A stretch of DNA of 43,016 nucleotides. It comes from CAYNEO01 sp964396245. GTDB taxonomy: Bacteria; Zixibacteria; MSB-5A5; GN15; FEB-12. The DNA is taken from NCBI GenBank assembly GCA_964396245.1, contig CAYNEO010000029.1, positions 1-43,016 on the forward strand, written 5' to 3'. Made by a program: the position numbers and the translations under genes. This document shows, piece after piece, positions 30,716 through 39,280 of this stretch. A model generated the notes under the pieces. The model saw only the letters and a program-made list of their open reading frames with translations, was not told where the DNA came from and did not search any database. Position 1 is the stretch's first letter; every line of letters starts with the position of its first letter.

Positions 30716-31819
30716 ATGGATTTCAACCAGTTTCTGCATACGGCGGCAGTGGCTGACATGCAGCACGTGACCGGCGATGATATGGCCACCGGCGGAATGG
30801 ATTTCAGTCGCGCGGCCAATATTCAGATCAACCGCGATACGTATCTCGAGGCGGAAAGCCGAGGCATGACGCTGTCGGAGTTGCTCGAATGCGACGAATA
30901 CGATCCGTCGCCGGGCGGTTGCCCGCTCGATGCGTTCGGGCGACAGCTTGCCCTTGCCGGTATCCGCCTGGGCGGTAAAGCACCGACCACGCTCGAGCAA
31001 TTCTACCAGAAAGCGCCGGCGCTGGTACCTGAATTCATGATGCGCGAGATCAAGAAGGGGCAGGCCATGCAGCCCGAGCTCGGTCGGCTGATCGCCAACA
31101 GCACGACTGTCGCCAGCAACCGCTACACTCCGTTTCATATCGACACATCCGACAAGACGCGGTTCTCACTGCGCCCGGTCGGCGAAGGGGCGGAGGTGCC
31201 GCAGCTGCTGATCACCGAGCAAACGAACGCCGTGCCGGTGCGTGACTATGGGCTGGCGCTGAAAGCCAGCTACAAGGCGCTTCGGTACCGAACGACCTCG
31301 CAGTTTCGGGTGCTTCTGTGGTACATCGGGTTCAAGATGCAGACGGACAAGATCTCGATGATAGTCGATTGTATCGTCAACGGCGACGGCAACAACAACG
31401 CCGCCCGCGTGATAAACAGCGCTGCCAGCGGTACGCTCGATTACGCCGACCTGGTCAGCCTGTGGGCGGAGTTCTCGCCCTTTGAGATGAACACGATCAT
31501 CTGTGATGTCAATCAGCTCAAGACAATCCTGACACTGGATGAATTCAAGGACCCGCTGGCAGGTTATCGCTTCCAGCAAAGTGGTGACCTGTTCAGTCCG
31601 CTCGGCGCCACGCTGGTGCGGTGCGATGAAGTGCCGCAGGACGTCGTAATCGGGCTCGACCGCCGCTTCGGCATCGAGGAAGTCATCACCCAGCCGCTGG
31701 TAATCGAGTACGACAAGATTATCGAGCAGCGCTTTGAAGAAGCGGTGATTTCCGAGTCCGTGACTTACGCCAAGGTAATCACCGACGCCTCGGTCGTGCT
31801 CGATACCGTTTACAGTTAA
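30716..31819 (+). CDS. Major capsid protein (HK97 fold)
   Basis: AAGGAGG sits just upstream of the ATG. The 367-residue protein has the HK97-type layout: an N-terminal arm and small helical region, the spine-like helix with D-K-T-R-F-S-L-R-P-V-G-E-G-A-E-V-P (a conserved R-P-V/L-x-E-G-A-E motif), the E-loop, then LWAEFSPFEMNTIICDVNQLKTILTL and the closing V-I-G-L-D-R-R-F-G-I-E-E-V-I-T-Q-P. There is no separate long delta domain at the N-terminus, so the protease may cut little or a scaffold may be separate. The gene is followed by a strong hairpin. Confidence 0.92.
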   Translation: MDFNQFLHTAAVADMQHVTGDDMATGGMDFSRAANIQINRDTYLEAESRGMTLSELLECDEYDPSPGGCPLDAFGRQLALAGIRLGGKAPTTLEQFYQKAPALVPEFMMREIKKGQAMQPELGRLIANSTTVASNRYTPFHIDTSDKTRFSLRPVGEGAEVPQLLITEQTNAVPVRDYGLALKASYKALRYRTTSQFRVLLWYIGFKMQTDKISMIVDCIVNGDGNNNAARVINSAASGTLDYADLVSLWAEFSPFEMNTIICDVNQLKTILTLDEFKDPLAGYRFQQSGDLFSPLGATLVRCDEVPQDVVIGLDRRFGIEEVITQPLVIEYDKIIEQRFEEAVISESVTYAKVITDASVVLDTVYS

Positions 31820-31826
31820 ACCGAAA

Positions 31827-31857
31827 GCCGGGGGCCCGAATGTTCTCGGGCCCCGGC
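31827..31857 (+). terminator. Strong hairpin after the major capsid gene
   Basis: GCCGGGGGCCCGA pairs with TCGGGCCCCGGC through 12 pairs with one bulged G (31830) and a 6-nt loop. No T-run follows before the next start at 31874, so it could attenuate or protect the capsid mRNA rather than terminate fully. Confidence 0.6.
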
Positions 31858-31873
31858 GGAAAAGAGTGACTCA

Positions 31874-33289
31874 ATGCAGAAGAAAATTACGGCCAGCAGG
31901 ACGTCGTTCGGACTCGGGTATCCTCCGGGGCGAAACCTGTTCAAACTGCCGTCGAGCGTTTCCGCATGGGCGGAACGTCTGGCCGCTGTTGTACTCAACG
32001 GTTCGGGGGAACTGACAATGTTCTTTGCCGACCGCCCGTACAGTGTCTGGTCGAGCGGCGAGCTGCTGTGTGACGACTGTCGTGAAGACGGGTATGACTA
32101 TCTCGCGGATGAAGACGGTAATCTTTATGTCGTCTACTCCCTCGACAGTACCGGCGAACTGCAATTCAGAAGAATTGCCTGGCAGAACGGAGTCTTTTCG
32201 GTGGGGACGGCAGTGGCTGTTGTCAGCGGCGAGTCATGCCAGCGACCATCGATAGCCAGACAGCCGAACGGCACGCTCTGGATCAGCTACACGCGACATG
32301 AAACTCCATATATGAACGTATATGCAAAATCCTCGGTCGACGGCGGCACAACATGGGGGTCGGGAAGCACTGATCCGGGAGAGCAGTTGACATCGGGAAG
32401 CACGCAGTCCTGCTCGCGTCTGTGTGTCGGCCCGAATGTCGTCTACGCGGTCTACAGCAAAGGCACCACTCACCTGGCGTGCCGGTCAGTGTCGCAGCCG
32501 GGTGATACGTGGTCGACCGAACAGGTGATAGCGACCGGAAGCAATCTTGGGACAGAGTTCGATGTCTCGGTCCGGTCAGACGGAATCCTCGCGGTGGCGT
32601 GGGACGATCTTGCGCTCAAATATCGCGAGTACGACGGCGCTAACTGGGGAGCGGTTGTTGATGTCCTGAATAGCGGGGTGATTTGTCCGCAGATGCTGTT
32701 TTGCAACAACACTCCGGTCATCGTGTTCCTGGCCCCCGGCGGAGCGGCATACGTTCCGCAATACGTGGATCGTTCCGCCGGTGTGTTCTCCGAGCCAAAA
32801 TTCCTGGATGACCGTGACCGGAAGTTTGATTCCACTCTACTGTACTGCGCCGACTCAGCAACATTCGAGGACCGGACGGAGGAAGCCGACAGTGCCGCGC
32901 CATCCGATGTCATCCACAGCTACTCGCAGTGCACGCTGGGAGATGCCGGTGACGCGCTATACCTTGGAATGGATCAGCGTTTTCGTTATGCCGGGCTTGT
33001 TCTCACAACCACCGGCTCGGGCGGCATAGTCACATACAGCTACTGGAATGGTTCGGGTTGGTGCGTCTTCACGCCCTGCTCGGGAGGATACCATTTTGAT
33101 TCGGTTGAACGCGACATCCTCCTCTGGGATGACATGCTGAGCGTTCCCTCCGACTGGCAGAAGCGGGCGGTCGACAGCCGGACGAAATTCTGGATCAAGC
33201 TGGAGGTAACGTCGGCTTTTGTGACAGCTCCGGTCTGCTCGTCAGTGGCGGCGGTATCCGATCAGGAAATGCTGAGCTTCAGGAGGTGA
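31874..33289 (+). CDS. BNR/Asp-box beta-propeller protein
   Basis: The 471-residue protein is beta-rich with repeats of sialidase/BNR type: SSVDGGTTWG near residue 158 (an S-x-D-x-G-x-x-W Asp box), RPSIARQPNGTLWISYTRH, and IVTYSYWNGSGWCVFTPC in the C-terminal part (a Y-W-N-G-S-x-W receptor-tail style). The first 30 residues have no clear signal peptide. It is probably exposed on the particle, either carbohydrate-binding or a fibre/spike. Its start is 54 bp from the capsid stop. The catalytic Tyr/Arg set of sialidases is not evident, so I do not assign an enzyme. Confidence 0.75.
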   Translation: MQKKITASRTSFGLGYPPGRNLFKLPSSVSAWAERLAAVVLNGSGELTMFFADRPYSVWSSGELLCDDCREDGYDYLADEDGNLYVVYSLDSTGELQFRRIAWQNGVFSVGTAVAVVSGESCQRPSIARQPNGTLWISYTRHETPYMNVYAKSSVDGGTTWGSGSTDPGEQLTSGSTQSCSRLCVGPNVVYAVYSKGTTHLACRSVSQPGDTWSTEQVIATGSNLGTEFDVSVRSDGILAVAWDDLALKYREYDGANWGAVVDVLNSGVICPQMLFCNNTPVIVFLAPGGAAYVPQYVDRSAGVFSEPKFLDDRDRKFDSTLLYCADSATFEDRTEEADSAAPSDVIHSYSQCTLGDAGDALYLGMDQRFRYAGLVLTTTGSGGIVTYSYWNGSGWCVFTPCSGGYHFDSVERDILLWDDMLSVPSDWQKRAVDSRTKFWIKLEVTSAFVTAPVCSSVAAVSDQEMLSFRR

Positions 33290-33291
33290 CG

Positions 33292-34104
33292 ATGTCATAC
33301 ACGAGTGTTGAACAACTTCGCAATCACCTCATCTGGAATCAGCCGACCGGAAAGCGCGTCCGTGACCAGAGAGTGGCATTGACAGGCACGGCGCCGGTTC
33401 AGTTTTACAGCGGCGCCGTGGATCCCTCGACAGTGGTTGTTAAATCGTTCCGCGATGAGTCATTGAGACGTGTTCCGGTGATCCTTTCATCCGACGTTAC
33501 GGCGCTTCCAGAGCAGTATTGCGTTTCCGGGTCGGTTGTCGTGGCCTCGGACAGTTCCCTGGGCGTCGTATACGGCGAAAACGAAGACTATATCGTCGCC
33601 TGCGACGAAGGCCGATTGACTCTCAAGGACAGCGGCGCACTCGCAGTCGGTGACGCGGTAGTTGTCTGGTATATACCCTGGACGATATATGTCCGTGACG
33701 TTGACTATCGTCTGGACGCCGAAAAGGGGGAACTGACTCGCATGGCGGGCGGCCGGATCGCTGACGGTGAAACGATCGCCCTGGACTATTGCCCCACATA
33801 CGCCCTTGCCGGAGATGAATTGCTGGCGGCCGCAGTGCGCGAAGCGAACGGTCTCGTTGAGCGAGAAGTCGATCCGCACCGTGAGTTCGGCGCTGATCCG
33901 GTTCTGGTATGCGGTGCTACATACCGCGCACTCGAAATTGTCTGTCGGGCCGCCGCCGCACGCGATCTCTCGGGCAACAACGGCCTCGAGCGGACAGCTG
34001 CCGTCTGGATGAAACTGGCAGCCGACTACGGTTCACTCGCCGACCGGCTGCTCAAACAGTTCCGGCCGCCGGTCATTTCGCCGGCGTCACCGTCACGCAC
34101 ATGA
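33292..34104 (+). CDS. Putative head-tail connector-like protein
   Basis: ATG at 33292 has GGAGG directly upstream; the GTG at 33286 overlaps the previous stop. The 270-residue product begins M-S-Y-T-S-V-E-Q-L-R-N-H-L and has repeated beta strands (V-L-T/T-G-T-A-P-V-Q-F-Y-S-G-A-V-D-P-S-T). A C-terminal helical part (ALEIVCRAAAARDLSGNNGLERTAAVWMKLAADYGSLADRLL) is typical of gp6/gp15-like connector helices. It is in the correct place for a connector between capsid and neck. No exact family is assigned. Confidence 0.6.
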   Translation: MSYTSVEQLRNHLIWNQPTGKRVRDQRVALTGTAPVQFYSGAVDPSTVVVKSFRDESLRRVPVILSSDVTALPEQYCVSGSVVVASDSSLGVVYGENEDYIVACDEGRLTLKDSGALAVGDAVVVWYIPWTIYVRDVDYRLDAEKGELTRMAGGRIADGETIALDYCPTYALAGDELLAAAVREANGLVEREVDPHREFGADPVLVCGATYRALEIVCRAAAARDLSGNNGLERTAAVWMKLAADYGSLADRLLKQFRPPVISPASPSRT

Positions 34105-34115
34105 AAGGAGTCAAT

Positions 34116-34490
34116 ATGATATCCGGAATAGACAGGGTCAAAGTCAAACGAATGTGGTTCGTTCCGGATTTCCTGGTGTGGGGACAGACCGGTTCGGGAC
34201 AGATCGAATACCTGACCCTGGAAAACATCAACGGGGAAGGCACGGTGCTTTTCGACCGGACCGACCTTTCGGACACCGTTCAGGAAGTTGCTTTCGGAGA
34301 TCTGACAGATCACAGGGGCAACAGTCTGCCGTCGTCACTGGATTGCCCGCGAGTCATTCCCCGTTCGCGCTCGGGTTGTCCGGTCTTCATTGGCGGCACC
34401 GAGACGGCGACGTCTTTTAGAATCGGCCACGCTCCGGATTACGACAGTCCAACACCGGTCGATCTGCTGATTATCGAGATGGGTGACTGA
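34116..34490 (+). CDS. Small beta-rich putative virion protein
   Basis: AAAGGAG lies 5 nt upstream of the ATG, and the previous gene's stop overlaps the leading region. The 124-residue product is a mixture of beta strands and turns (RMWFVPDFLVWGQTGSGQIEYLTLENINGEGTVLF) ending P-V-D-L-L-I-I-E-M-G-D. It could be a tail-terminator, decoration or small neck component, but no family is recognised. Its intact frame and coupling with neighbours support a real gene. Confidence 0.65.
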   Translation: MISGIDRVKVKRMWFVPDFLVWGQTGSGQIEYLTLENINGEGTVLFDRTDLSDTVQEVAFGDLTDHRGNSLPSSLDCPRVIPRSRSGCPVFIGGTETATSFRIGHAPDYDSPTPVDLLIIEMGD

Positions 34491-34495
34491 TCGAC

Positions 34496-34789
34496 ATGTC
34501 AGAAGAGTTAGAAGGGTTACCCGATGATCTGGGGATGCTCGATAAACTTATCAAAAAATATTACACGCAGCTGTCCAATGACGCAGTAAAGAACGCCAAG
34601 CTAGGAGATTTTTTGAAGATGATAGAATTACGACAGAAACTGACGCCGACCGAATCCGGCAAGGCGGCCTTCTGGAAGATGATGGAAAACATCAGGAAAG
34701 AAAACCTGCCCGGCCGGGATCACAAGGATACGGCTTCCGGACGGAAGAAGCCAGAGAAGGCAGGCAAGAAGAGGCGGAAACAGCCATGA
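34496..34789 (+). CDS. Small charged protein, candidate small terminase or adaptor
   Basis: The start is 5 bp from the previous stop. The 97-residue product is helical at first (MLDKLIKKYYTQLSNDAVKNAKLGDFLKMIELRQKL) then strongly basic (GRKKPEKAGKKRRKQP). A nucleic-acid-binding role is plausible from the basic tail. It might be the missing small terminase or an assembly factor. No helix-turn-helix is obvious. Its stop overlaps the next start (ATGA). Confidence 0.6.
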   Translation: MSEELEGLPDDLGMLDKLIKKYYTQLSNDAVKNAKLGDFLKMIELRQKLTPTESGKAAFWKMMENIRKENLPGRDHKDTASGRKKPEKAGKKRRKQP

Positions 34790-35562
34790 GACGACACAAT
34801 AGAGAGATAATGGCACGGACGGCGATGGTTATGGCCCTGGTACTGTTCCTGTCGGGTGCAGCGGCGATTGCCGACAGTTTTTCCGGCACCATCGCGAGTT
34901 TCTCCGATGACGCCAGACTGTCCGGGACGTCATTGGAGACGACTGCGGGCGATGTTACGGTTGGACGCACCGTCGAGGCCAGCGGTGATATCCTCGTACG
35001 TTTCGTATCAATTCCGATTCCGCGATACGCGGCCATCGACAGCGCCTTCGTCTCGCTGTTGCCGAGCAGCTCACAAGGCGGCGCGGTATGCAACGCGGTC
35101 ATATATGCCGAGGATACCGGCAACGCGTCGACATTTTCGACTTATTCAGACTTCGCCGCTCGTTCACTTACCGACGAAGTCGTGTATTGGGACAATTTAC
35201 CGACCATGGTCATTTTCAACTGGTACCACACGCCGGATCTTTCTTTGGTCATTCAGGAAGTAATCGACCGCAGTGACTGGAGTGCGGGTAATGCGCTCAG
35301 CCTGCTCATCCGCGACCATAATTCTTCGGTCGAGGCATTCCGGAAATTCTGGCAATATGACTACATACCGGCCTATGCCTGTTCGCTCATAGTATACTAC
35401 ACTCCGCAACCGGAAGCCGGTAATGTGCCCGGTCGACGAAGGCGAATTCTTGTCGGCAAAGTTGACCATAACCGGATAGATAACCTGGCTAAGGAGTCGT
35501 TGGCGTTCCGCCATCCAGATTGTCTCGATCTGCTGACATTTACCCGGCTGAAGGGAAGGTAG
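34786..35562 (+). CDS. Sec-exported beta-rich protein in the head operon
   Basis: The start overlaps the previous stop by 4 bp, indicating coupling to the phage genes. The first 30 residues (RTAMVMALVLFLSGAAAIA) are a signal peptide. The mature part has DNRLRE-like features: D-A-R-L-S-G-T-S-L at the start, PRYAAIDSAFVSLLPSS, a W-S-A-G-N-A-L-S-L-L-I-R strand and a closing Y-I-P-A-Y-A-C-S-L-I-V-Y-Y. The C-terminus is basic and unrelated. An exported adhesin or coat is likely, although a cytoplasmic virion protein would not normally need a signal peptide. Confidence 0.75.
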   Translation: MRRHNREIMARTAMVMALVLFLSGAAAIADSFSGTIASFSDDARLSGTSLETTAGDVTVGRTVEASGDILVRFVSIPIPRYAAIDSAFVSLLPSSSQGGAVCNAVIYAEDTGNASTFSTYSDFAARSLTDEVVYWDNLPTMVIFNWYHTPDLSLVIQEVIDRSDWSAGNALSLLIRDHNSSVEAFRKFWQYDYIPAYACSLIVYYTPQPEAGNVPGRRRRILVGKVDHNRIDNLAKESLAFRHPDCLDLLTFTRLKGR

Positions 35563-35564
35563 TG

Positions 35565-36584
35565 ATGAAACCCGTTTTCGTAATCGCCGCCATGATATGC
35601 GCCATCGCCGGCACGGTCATGGCTGGCGGTATTGTCAACAACTCGACCGTATCCGTGACCGCCGAAGACTCGATCTCATTCGTGTTCTGCAGTCTCGACA
35701 GCCTTGGTCAGCCTATCGGCGGGCTTGATTCCACCGTGCTGCTGGTGTTGGGTCCTTCCGGTGACTCGGTGTTCAGTCGGGTCATCGCGGGGATTTCGGA
35801 CGGCGTCCGGAGGCATATTGTCTTGGGTGATACCGCCTACAGCTGGTCGGCCCTGGTGGCTGATATCGACGGTGTCGGACATCCCGGTGTGTACTCAGTG
35901 CTTATCACGGCAATCTCTGACGCCACCGGCGGGCGGCTCCGGACTTCGTTCCGGGAGTCCTTTCAAATTGTCAGCTGGGAGCTCGGGGCGATCGGTCCCG
36001 GGTCGGGTAAGTATGCTTGTTCGTTCGCGGTATACGACTCGGCGACAATGACGCCGATTCCTTATGCCAATCTCTCGGTGCGCAACCTGTCGCAATCGGT
36101 ACTGATAGCTTCTGGTGAAACCGACAGCGAGGGAATTGTTACGTTCAATCTGGATGCCGACAGTTTTCTGGTATTGGCGTCAGTGACGGGCTACGTATTC
36201 TACGGTGGAGATACAATCGCTGTCACTGCCTCGGGCACGGACACCGTTTATGGCTGTTCGTTCGATCCCGGCTCGCCGTCGTTGCCGGGGCTCTGCCGCG
36301 TATACGGGTTCCTCTATGACGTGAAGGGCGAACCCCTGGCGGAGGTTGCCGTCTCGGCATCGCTGCCGTCGGGAGTGACCCGCGCTGGCGCCACGGTGAT
36401 TTCGCCCTTCAAAGTCAGCACTCTTACCGACAGCCTTGGTTATTTCTATCTCGATCTCATTCCGTCGGGAGATCTTGTCCCGTCCACGACGGCGTATGAA
36501 ATCACGATCGGATCGCACGAGGGGACGATTTTAAGAAAACGACTGACAGTACCGGCGGAACCGTCCTGGCAAGTCACCTGGTGA
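35565..36584 (+). CDS. Sec-exported protein with Ig/CarboxypepD_reg-like domains
   Basis: ATG at 35565 has GGGAAGG upstream and starts the signal peptide MKPVFVIAAMICAIAGTVMA. The 339-residue product has a first beta domain (NNSTVSVTAEDSISFVFC), a second with PIPYANLSVRNL near residue 167 and a third beginning C-R-V-Y-G-F-L-Y-D-V-K-G-E-P-L-A-E-V, the opening of carboxypeptidase-regulatory-like (CarboxypepD_reg) folds. Extracellular binding is likely. It follows the previous exported gene by 2 bp, so the two form a unit. Confidence 0.75.
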   Translation: MKPVFVIAAMICAIAGTVMAGGIVNNSTVSVTAEDSISFVFCSLDSLGQPIGGLDSTVLLVLGPSGDSVFSRVIAGISDGVRRHIVLGDTAYSWSALVADIDGVGHPGVYSVLITAISDATGGRLRTSFRESFQIVSWELGAIGPGSGKYACSFAVYDSATMTPIPYANLSVRNLSQSVLIASGETDSEGIVTFNLDADSFLVLASVTGYVFYGGDTIAVTASGTDTVYGCSFDPGSPSLPGLCRVYGFLYDVKGEPLAEVAVSASLPSGVTRAGATVISPFKVSTLTDSLGYFYLDLIPSGDLVPSTTAYEITIGSHEGTILRKRLTVPAEPSWQVTW

Positions 36585-36640
36585 TGAGACCGGCTGATTT
36601 GAAGCAGATATAGAAAGACTCTAATGAGGAGGAAAGGCTG

Positions 36641-36943
36641 ATGGATTTCATCTTTGCGAAATCAGGCTCAATACTTGGCCTGTTGGGGTCGCTCGGGCTG
36701 GTGATGGCCAGTTACGTGGCGAAGAAGTACGTGATACCGTTTTTGAGCGTCGGTCAGCGCCACAGGTATGCCGAGTACCTGGCGGCTATAGCCGACGACG
36801 TAACCGATGAACTGCGGGCGAAGTACCCGGAGAAAGAATGGCTGGCTCATCTCGATGAAGCGGTGGACAGGTTGATCGAGATCTGTGGCGTATCAAGAGA
36901 GATAGCCCGTCGAGTGGTGATGGCGTCGGTTGCGCGAAAGTGA
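36641..36943 (+). CDS. Small membrane protein, holin-like
   Basis: GAGGAGGAAA precedes the ATG. The 100-residue product has a hydrophobic segment at about residues 10-34 (SILGLLGSLGLVMASYVAKKYVIPF), then a soluble helical domain (RHRYAEYLAAIADDVTDELRAKYP). Small single-TM proteins of this size in late phage genes are often holins, but no endolysin is seen in the locus, so this is only a possibility. It is the last gene before the terminator. Confidence 0.6.
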   Translation: MDFIFAKSGSILGLLGSLGLVMASYVAKKYVIPFLSVGQRHRYAEYLAAIADDVTDELRAKYPEKEWLAHLDEAVDRLIEICGVSREIARRVVMASVARK

Positions 36944-36950
36944 CACAAGA

Positions 36951-36985
36951 AAAGGCCGTCCGCATTGTCGGACGGCCTTTATTTT
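36951..36985. terminator. Bidirectional terminator closing the head module
   Basis: AAAGGCCGTCCG pairs perfectly with CGGACGGCCTTT (12 bp, 6-nt loop), followed by ATTTT on the plus strand and preceded by an A-rich stretch for the minus strand. It serves both the head module and the convergent dockerin gene. Confidence 0.9.
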
Positions 36986-36992
36986 CAAAGCC

Positions 36993-39146
36993 TCAGTAAC
37001 AGGGCGCGCCTGTCCAACCGTACAGGTAATTCAGATAATATACGATGTCGCCGACGTTAATAGAATTATCGCAGTTGCAGTCTGCCCGGTGAGCGCCGCC
37101 CTGTGGGGCCGGGCCATCCTGTAAAATGAAGTCGATCAGGTAGAACAGGTCCATGATATTGGCAACGCTGTCGTCGTTGAAGTCGCCCACCATATGGTAC
37201 TGGGAACAATCGTATTTGAGTAACGATGTCCAGTTGCCGGCGTTGCCGTCGTTGTCTTCACAAAACGCGCGGAAGTAGCAATACTGATCTTCCGCCAGGC
37301 CGGAAGGCGTCCAGCTTACGGACCAGCCGTCCAGTTGATTAAAATCGATTCCCGTTGCGTTGCGCGTGATGGCCCACTGGTCGGTTACCATGGAGACGGC
37401 GATGTCGACTGAGTGCCATGTCCCGCCGTAGTAGATTTCCCCGGCGATGCCGACTTCACGATAGGGGACATCCTCAATCAATCCGGTCATTGGCATCGAG
37501 AGCGATAACACATAGGTGCTGTCGGATTGTCTCCAGCCTTTGAAGCCGTCGACCGCCGCCCAGAAGCCGGGATTTCCACCGACTCCGAGAACGACAGCCC
37601 GCTGCTGTTCTTCAACCCAGGTACGCAGGAGGTAATAATCCGGGTTGCGGACGAAATCGTACTGGAACTTACCGGTGATTGCCCCGAAGTAGTCTTTCAT
37701 ACCAAGGAACAGATTCTCGTCGTATGTTCCGAGGTTTGCGCGCGTATCGAAGGACTCCGCCAATCTCTCAACAAGCACAGGCATGGTAATAGGAGTGGAA
37801 CCGATTTTCATCAAGTCGACATATCCCCGATTTACCCATAACTGTGCGGCCAGGGCGGCGGCGACCGGACCGCTGTAGTAATCGCCGTACTCGCCGTTGG
37901 CGGCGCTGTTTCCGTCATTGGGATTGTCGTTGGCATCGCCGGTCAGGCTCTGATCAAACGTACCCATACCTTCCGAGTAATTGTCCGACGCCGCCTTACG
38001 TTCCACCTGGACGTACGACACGTTTTCATCTGCGCACGAGATGAGCAGCTTCAAGCTGGAGCAGAATCCGGCGCCCTCCGGCGGGCTGACAATTTCCGGA
38101 ATCGGCGGTGTCGGCTCGAGAGTGACAACGGCGTCGTCGATTGCAAATCGTCCGAGCGTGTCGTAGACGGTTGCTCTAATCGTGTACTGACCCTCCGGCA
38201 ATAAAGAGAAATTCCACGGCAGGCTGTAACCGGTTCCGATAACGGCCGGATTCACGCCGTCGCGCAGCGGTTGGGTGCCATCGAAGTCACGCCCGATCTC
38301 TACGAACCCGCCACCCGATGAATACGAGAACAGGACATAGTCAATGCTGTTCGAACCCGAGGTTTCGGCTGCCCAGAGATCTATCAAACCATAAGGAACC
38401 GACCCCGAGTCGGGAGCTATCAGGGTGATAGCAGGTTGCGGATCGGTCGGGCCGCCGCCACCGCCCGGAATACCGGCGGCATAGAGAACGAGTCGGCCCG
38501 GAAAGTCGTAGTAGCTGTTGTTGACGAGGTCCACGAACCCGATATCGAGGTCCCAGATGTTCCAGGTCGCGCACTCGACCGGCACCGTGTCCGTAATCAC
38601 CGCGGGGTGGGCGGCAGTGTCAATTGCGTTGTCAATGTAAAAGCCGGCGAAAAAGGGACCATTGACCACGACCGGAGTGTCAAGCGGTATCCAGATGTTA
38701 AACACGCCCCCCTCGGCAGGAACGTCAAGCTCGTACTCACTTGATATCGTCAGCAGTTCACCGGGGAAGGGACAGCCCGGATACGAGGTGTCGTCGACGA
38801 GTTCGACGTCAACTGAGACCACCAGCGGTGTGCCGGCGTCGAAAATCATCGGCATATTGACTGCGGTCACCGTGAACGGATAGGGATCGGCGCAACTCTC
38901 GGCCGGGTCGAGATATGCTTTATAGAGTTCCTGTCCGGTTACCCATCCGTCAATTCGCCAGGCGAAACCGAGATCAGGTCGCACCTCACAGGTGTCGGCG
39001 GTCGCGATGAACGGCCGCGAGGCAAGTTTGCCGGCAGGGACATCACCGAGGCGAGTCATGATCGGCACTGTTTTCTGCGCGGCAACCGCGGGCAGGGCAA
39101 GCAGTATGATGAAAAGAATTGCCGTAGCTGTCAGGCGAAGCGACAT
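36993..39146 (-). CDS. Large secreted dockerin protein with degenerate C39-like domain
   Basis: The 717-residue protein starts with a signal peptide. Residues about 30-235 are beta-rich. An Ig-like domain is at about 237-345. Residues about 415-540 have the layout of a C39/papain-like peptidase (GDYYSGPVAAALAAQLWVNRGY near 421-442, T-P-I-T-M-P-V-L-V-E-R-L-A, L-G-V-G-G-N-P-G-F-W). The usual C-G-P is S425-G-P and the expected catalytic His region reads P-G-F-W, so it is probably inactive. It ends with two dockerin-like repeats (about 655-710). It is likely part of an extracellular scaffold. Confidence 0.8.
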   Translation of the reverse strand: MSLRLTATAILFIILLALPAVAAQKTVPIMTRLGDVPAGKLASRPFIATADTCEVRPDLGFAWRIDGWVTGQELYKAYLDPAESCADPYPFTVTAVNMPMIFDAGTPLVVSVDVELVDDTSYPGCPFPGELLTISSEYELDVPAEGGVFNIWIPLDTPVVVNGPFFAGFYIDNAIDTAAHPAVITDTVPVECATWNIWDLDIGFVDLVNNSYYDFPGRLVLYAAGIPGGGGGPTDPQPAITLIAPDSGSVPYGLIDLWAAETSGSNSIDYVLFSYSSGGGFVEIGRDFDGTQPLRDGVNPAVIGTGYSLPWNFSLLPEGQYTIRATVYDTLGRFAIDDAVVTLEPTPPIPEIVSPPEGAGFCSSLKLLISCADENVSYVQVERKAASDNYSEGMGTFDQSLTGDANDNPNDGNSAANGEYGDYYSGPVAAALAAQLWVNRGYVDLMKIGSTPITMPVLVERLAESFDTRANLGTYDENLFLGMKDYFGAITGKFQYDFVRNPDYYLLRTWVEEQQRAVVLGVGGNPGFWAAVDGFKGWRQSDSTYVLSLSMPMTGLIEDVPYREVGIAGEIYYGGTWHSVDIAVSMVTDQWAITRNATGIDFNQLDGWSVSWTPSGLAEDQYCYFRAFCEDNDGNAGNWTSLLKYDCSQYHMVGDFNDDSVANIMDLFYLIDFILQDGPAPQGGAHRADCNCDNSINVGDIVYYLNYLYGWTGAPCY

Positions 39147-39280
39147 CGGGGTCTCCTTTTTATATGCAGTATTGGCCTTTCTCTTGATTATCGTGTGATT
39201 TTGGCTTTACTTGATTGACAGCAAACGATTTCGGCCGAACAGAACCCAGGCGAATAATAAGCTGTTCAAGAATTGGACAT

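Noticed and set aside
31874..33289. Active sialidase
   Set aside because: Only one clear Asp box is visible and the catalytic Arg/Tyr/Glu set is not recognisable.
33909..34115. Upstream extension of the small virion gene at 34116
   Set aside because: The extension overlaps the connector gene in another frame and AAAGGAG is positioned for 34116.
24340..36990. Attachment-site repeats or tRNA flanking the head module
   Set aside because: I found no convincing direct repeat shared by both edges and no tRNA-like fold in the flanks.
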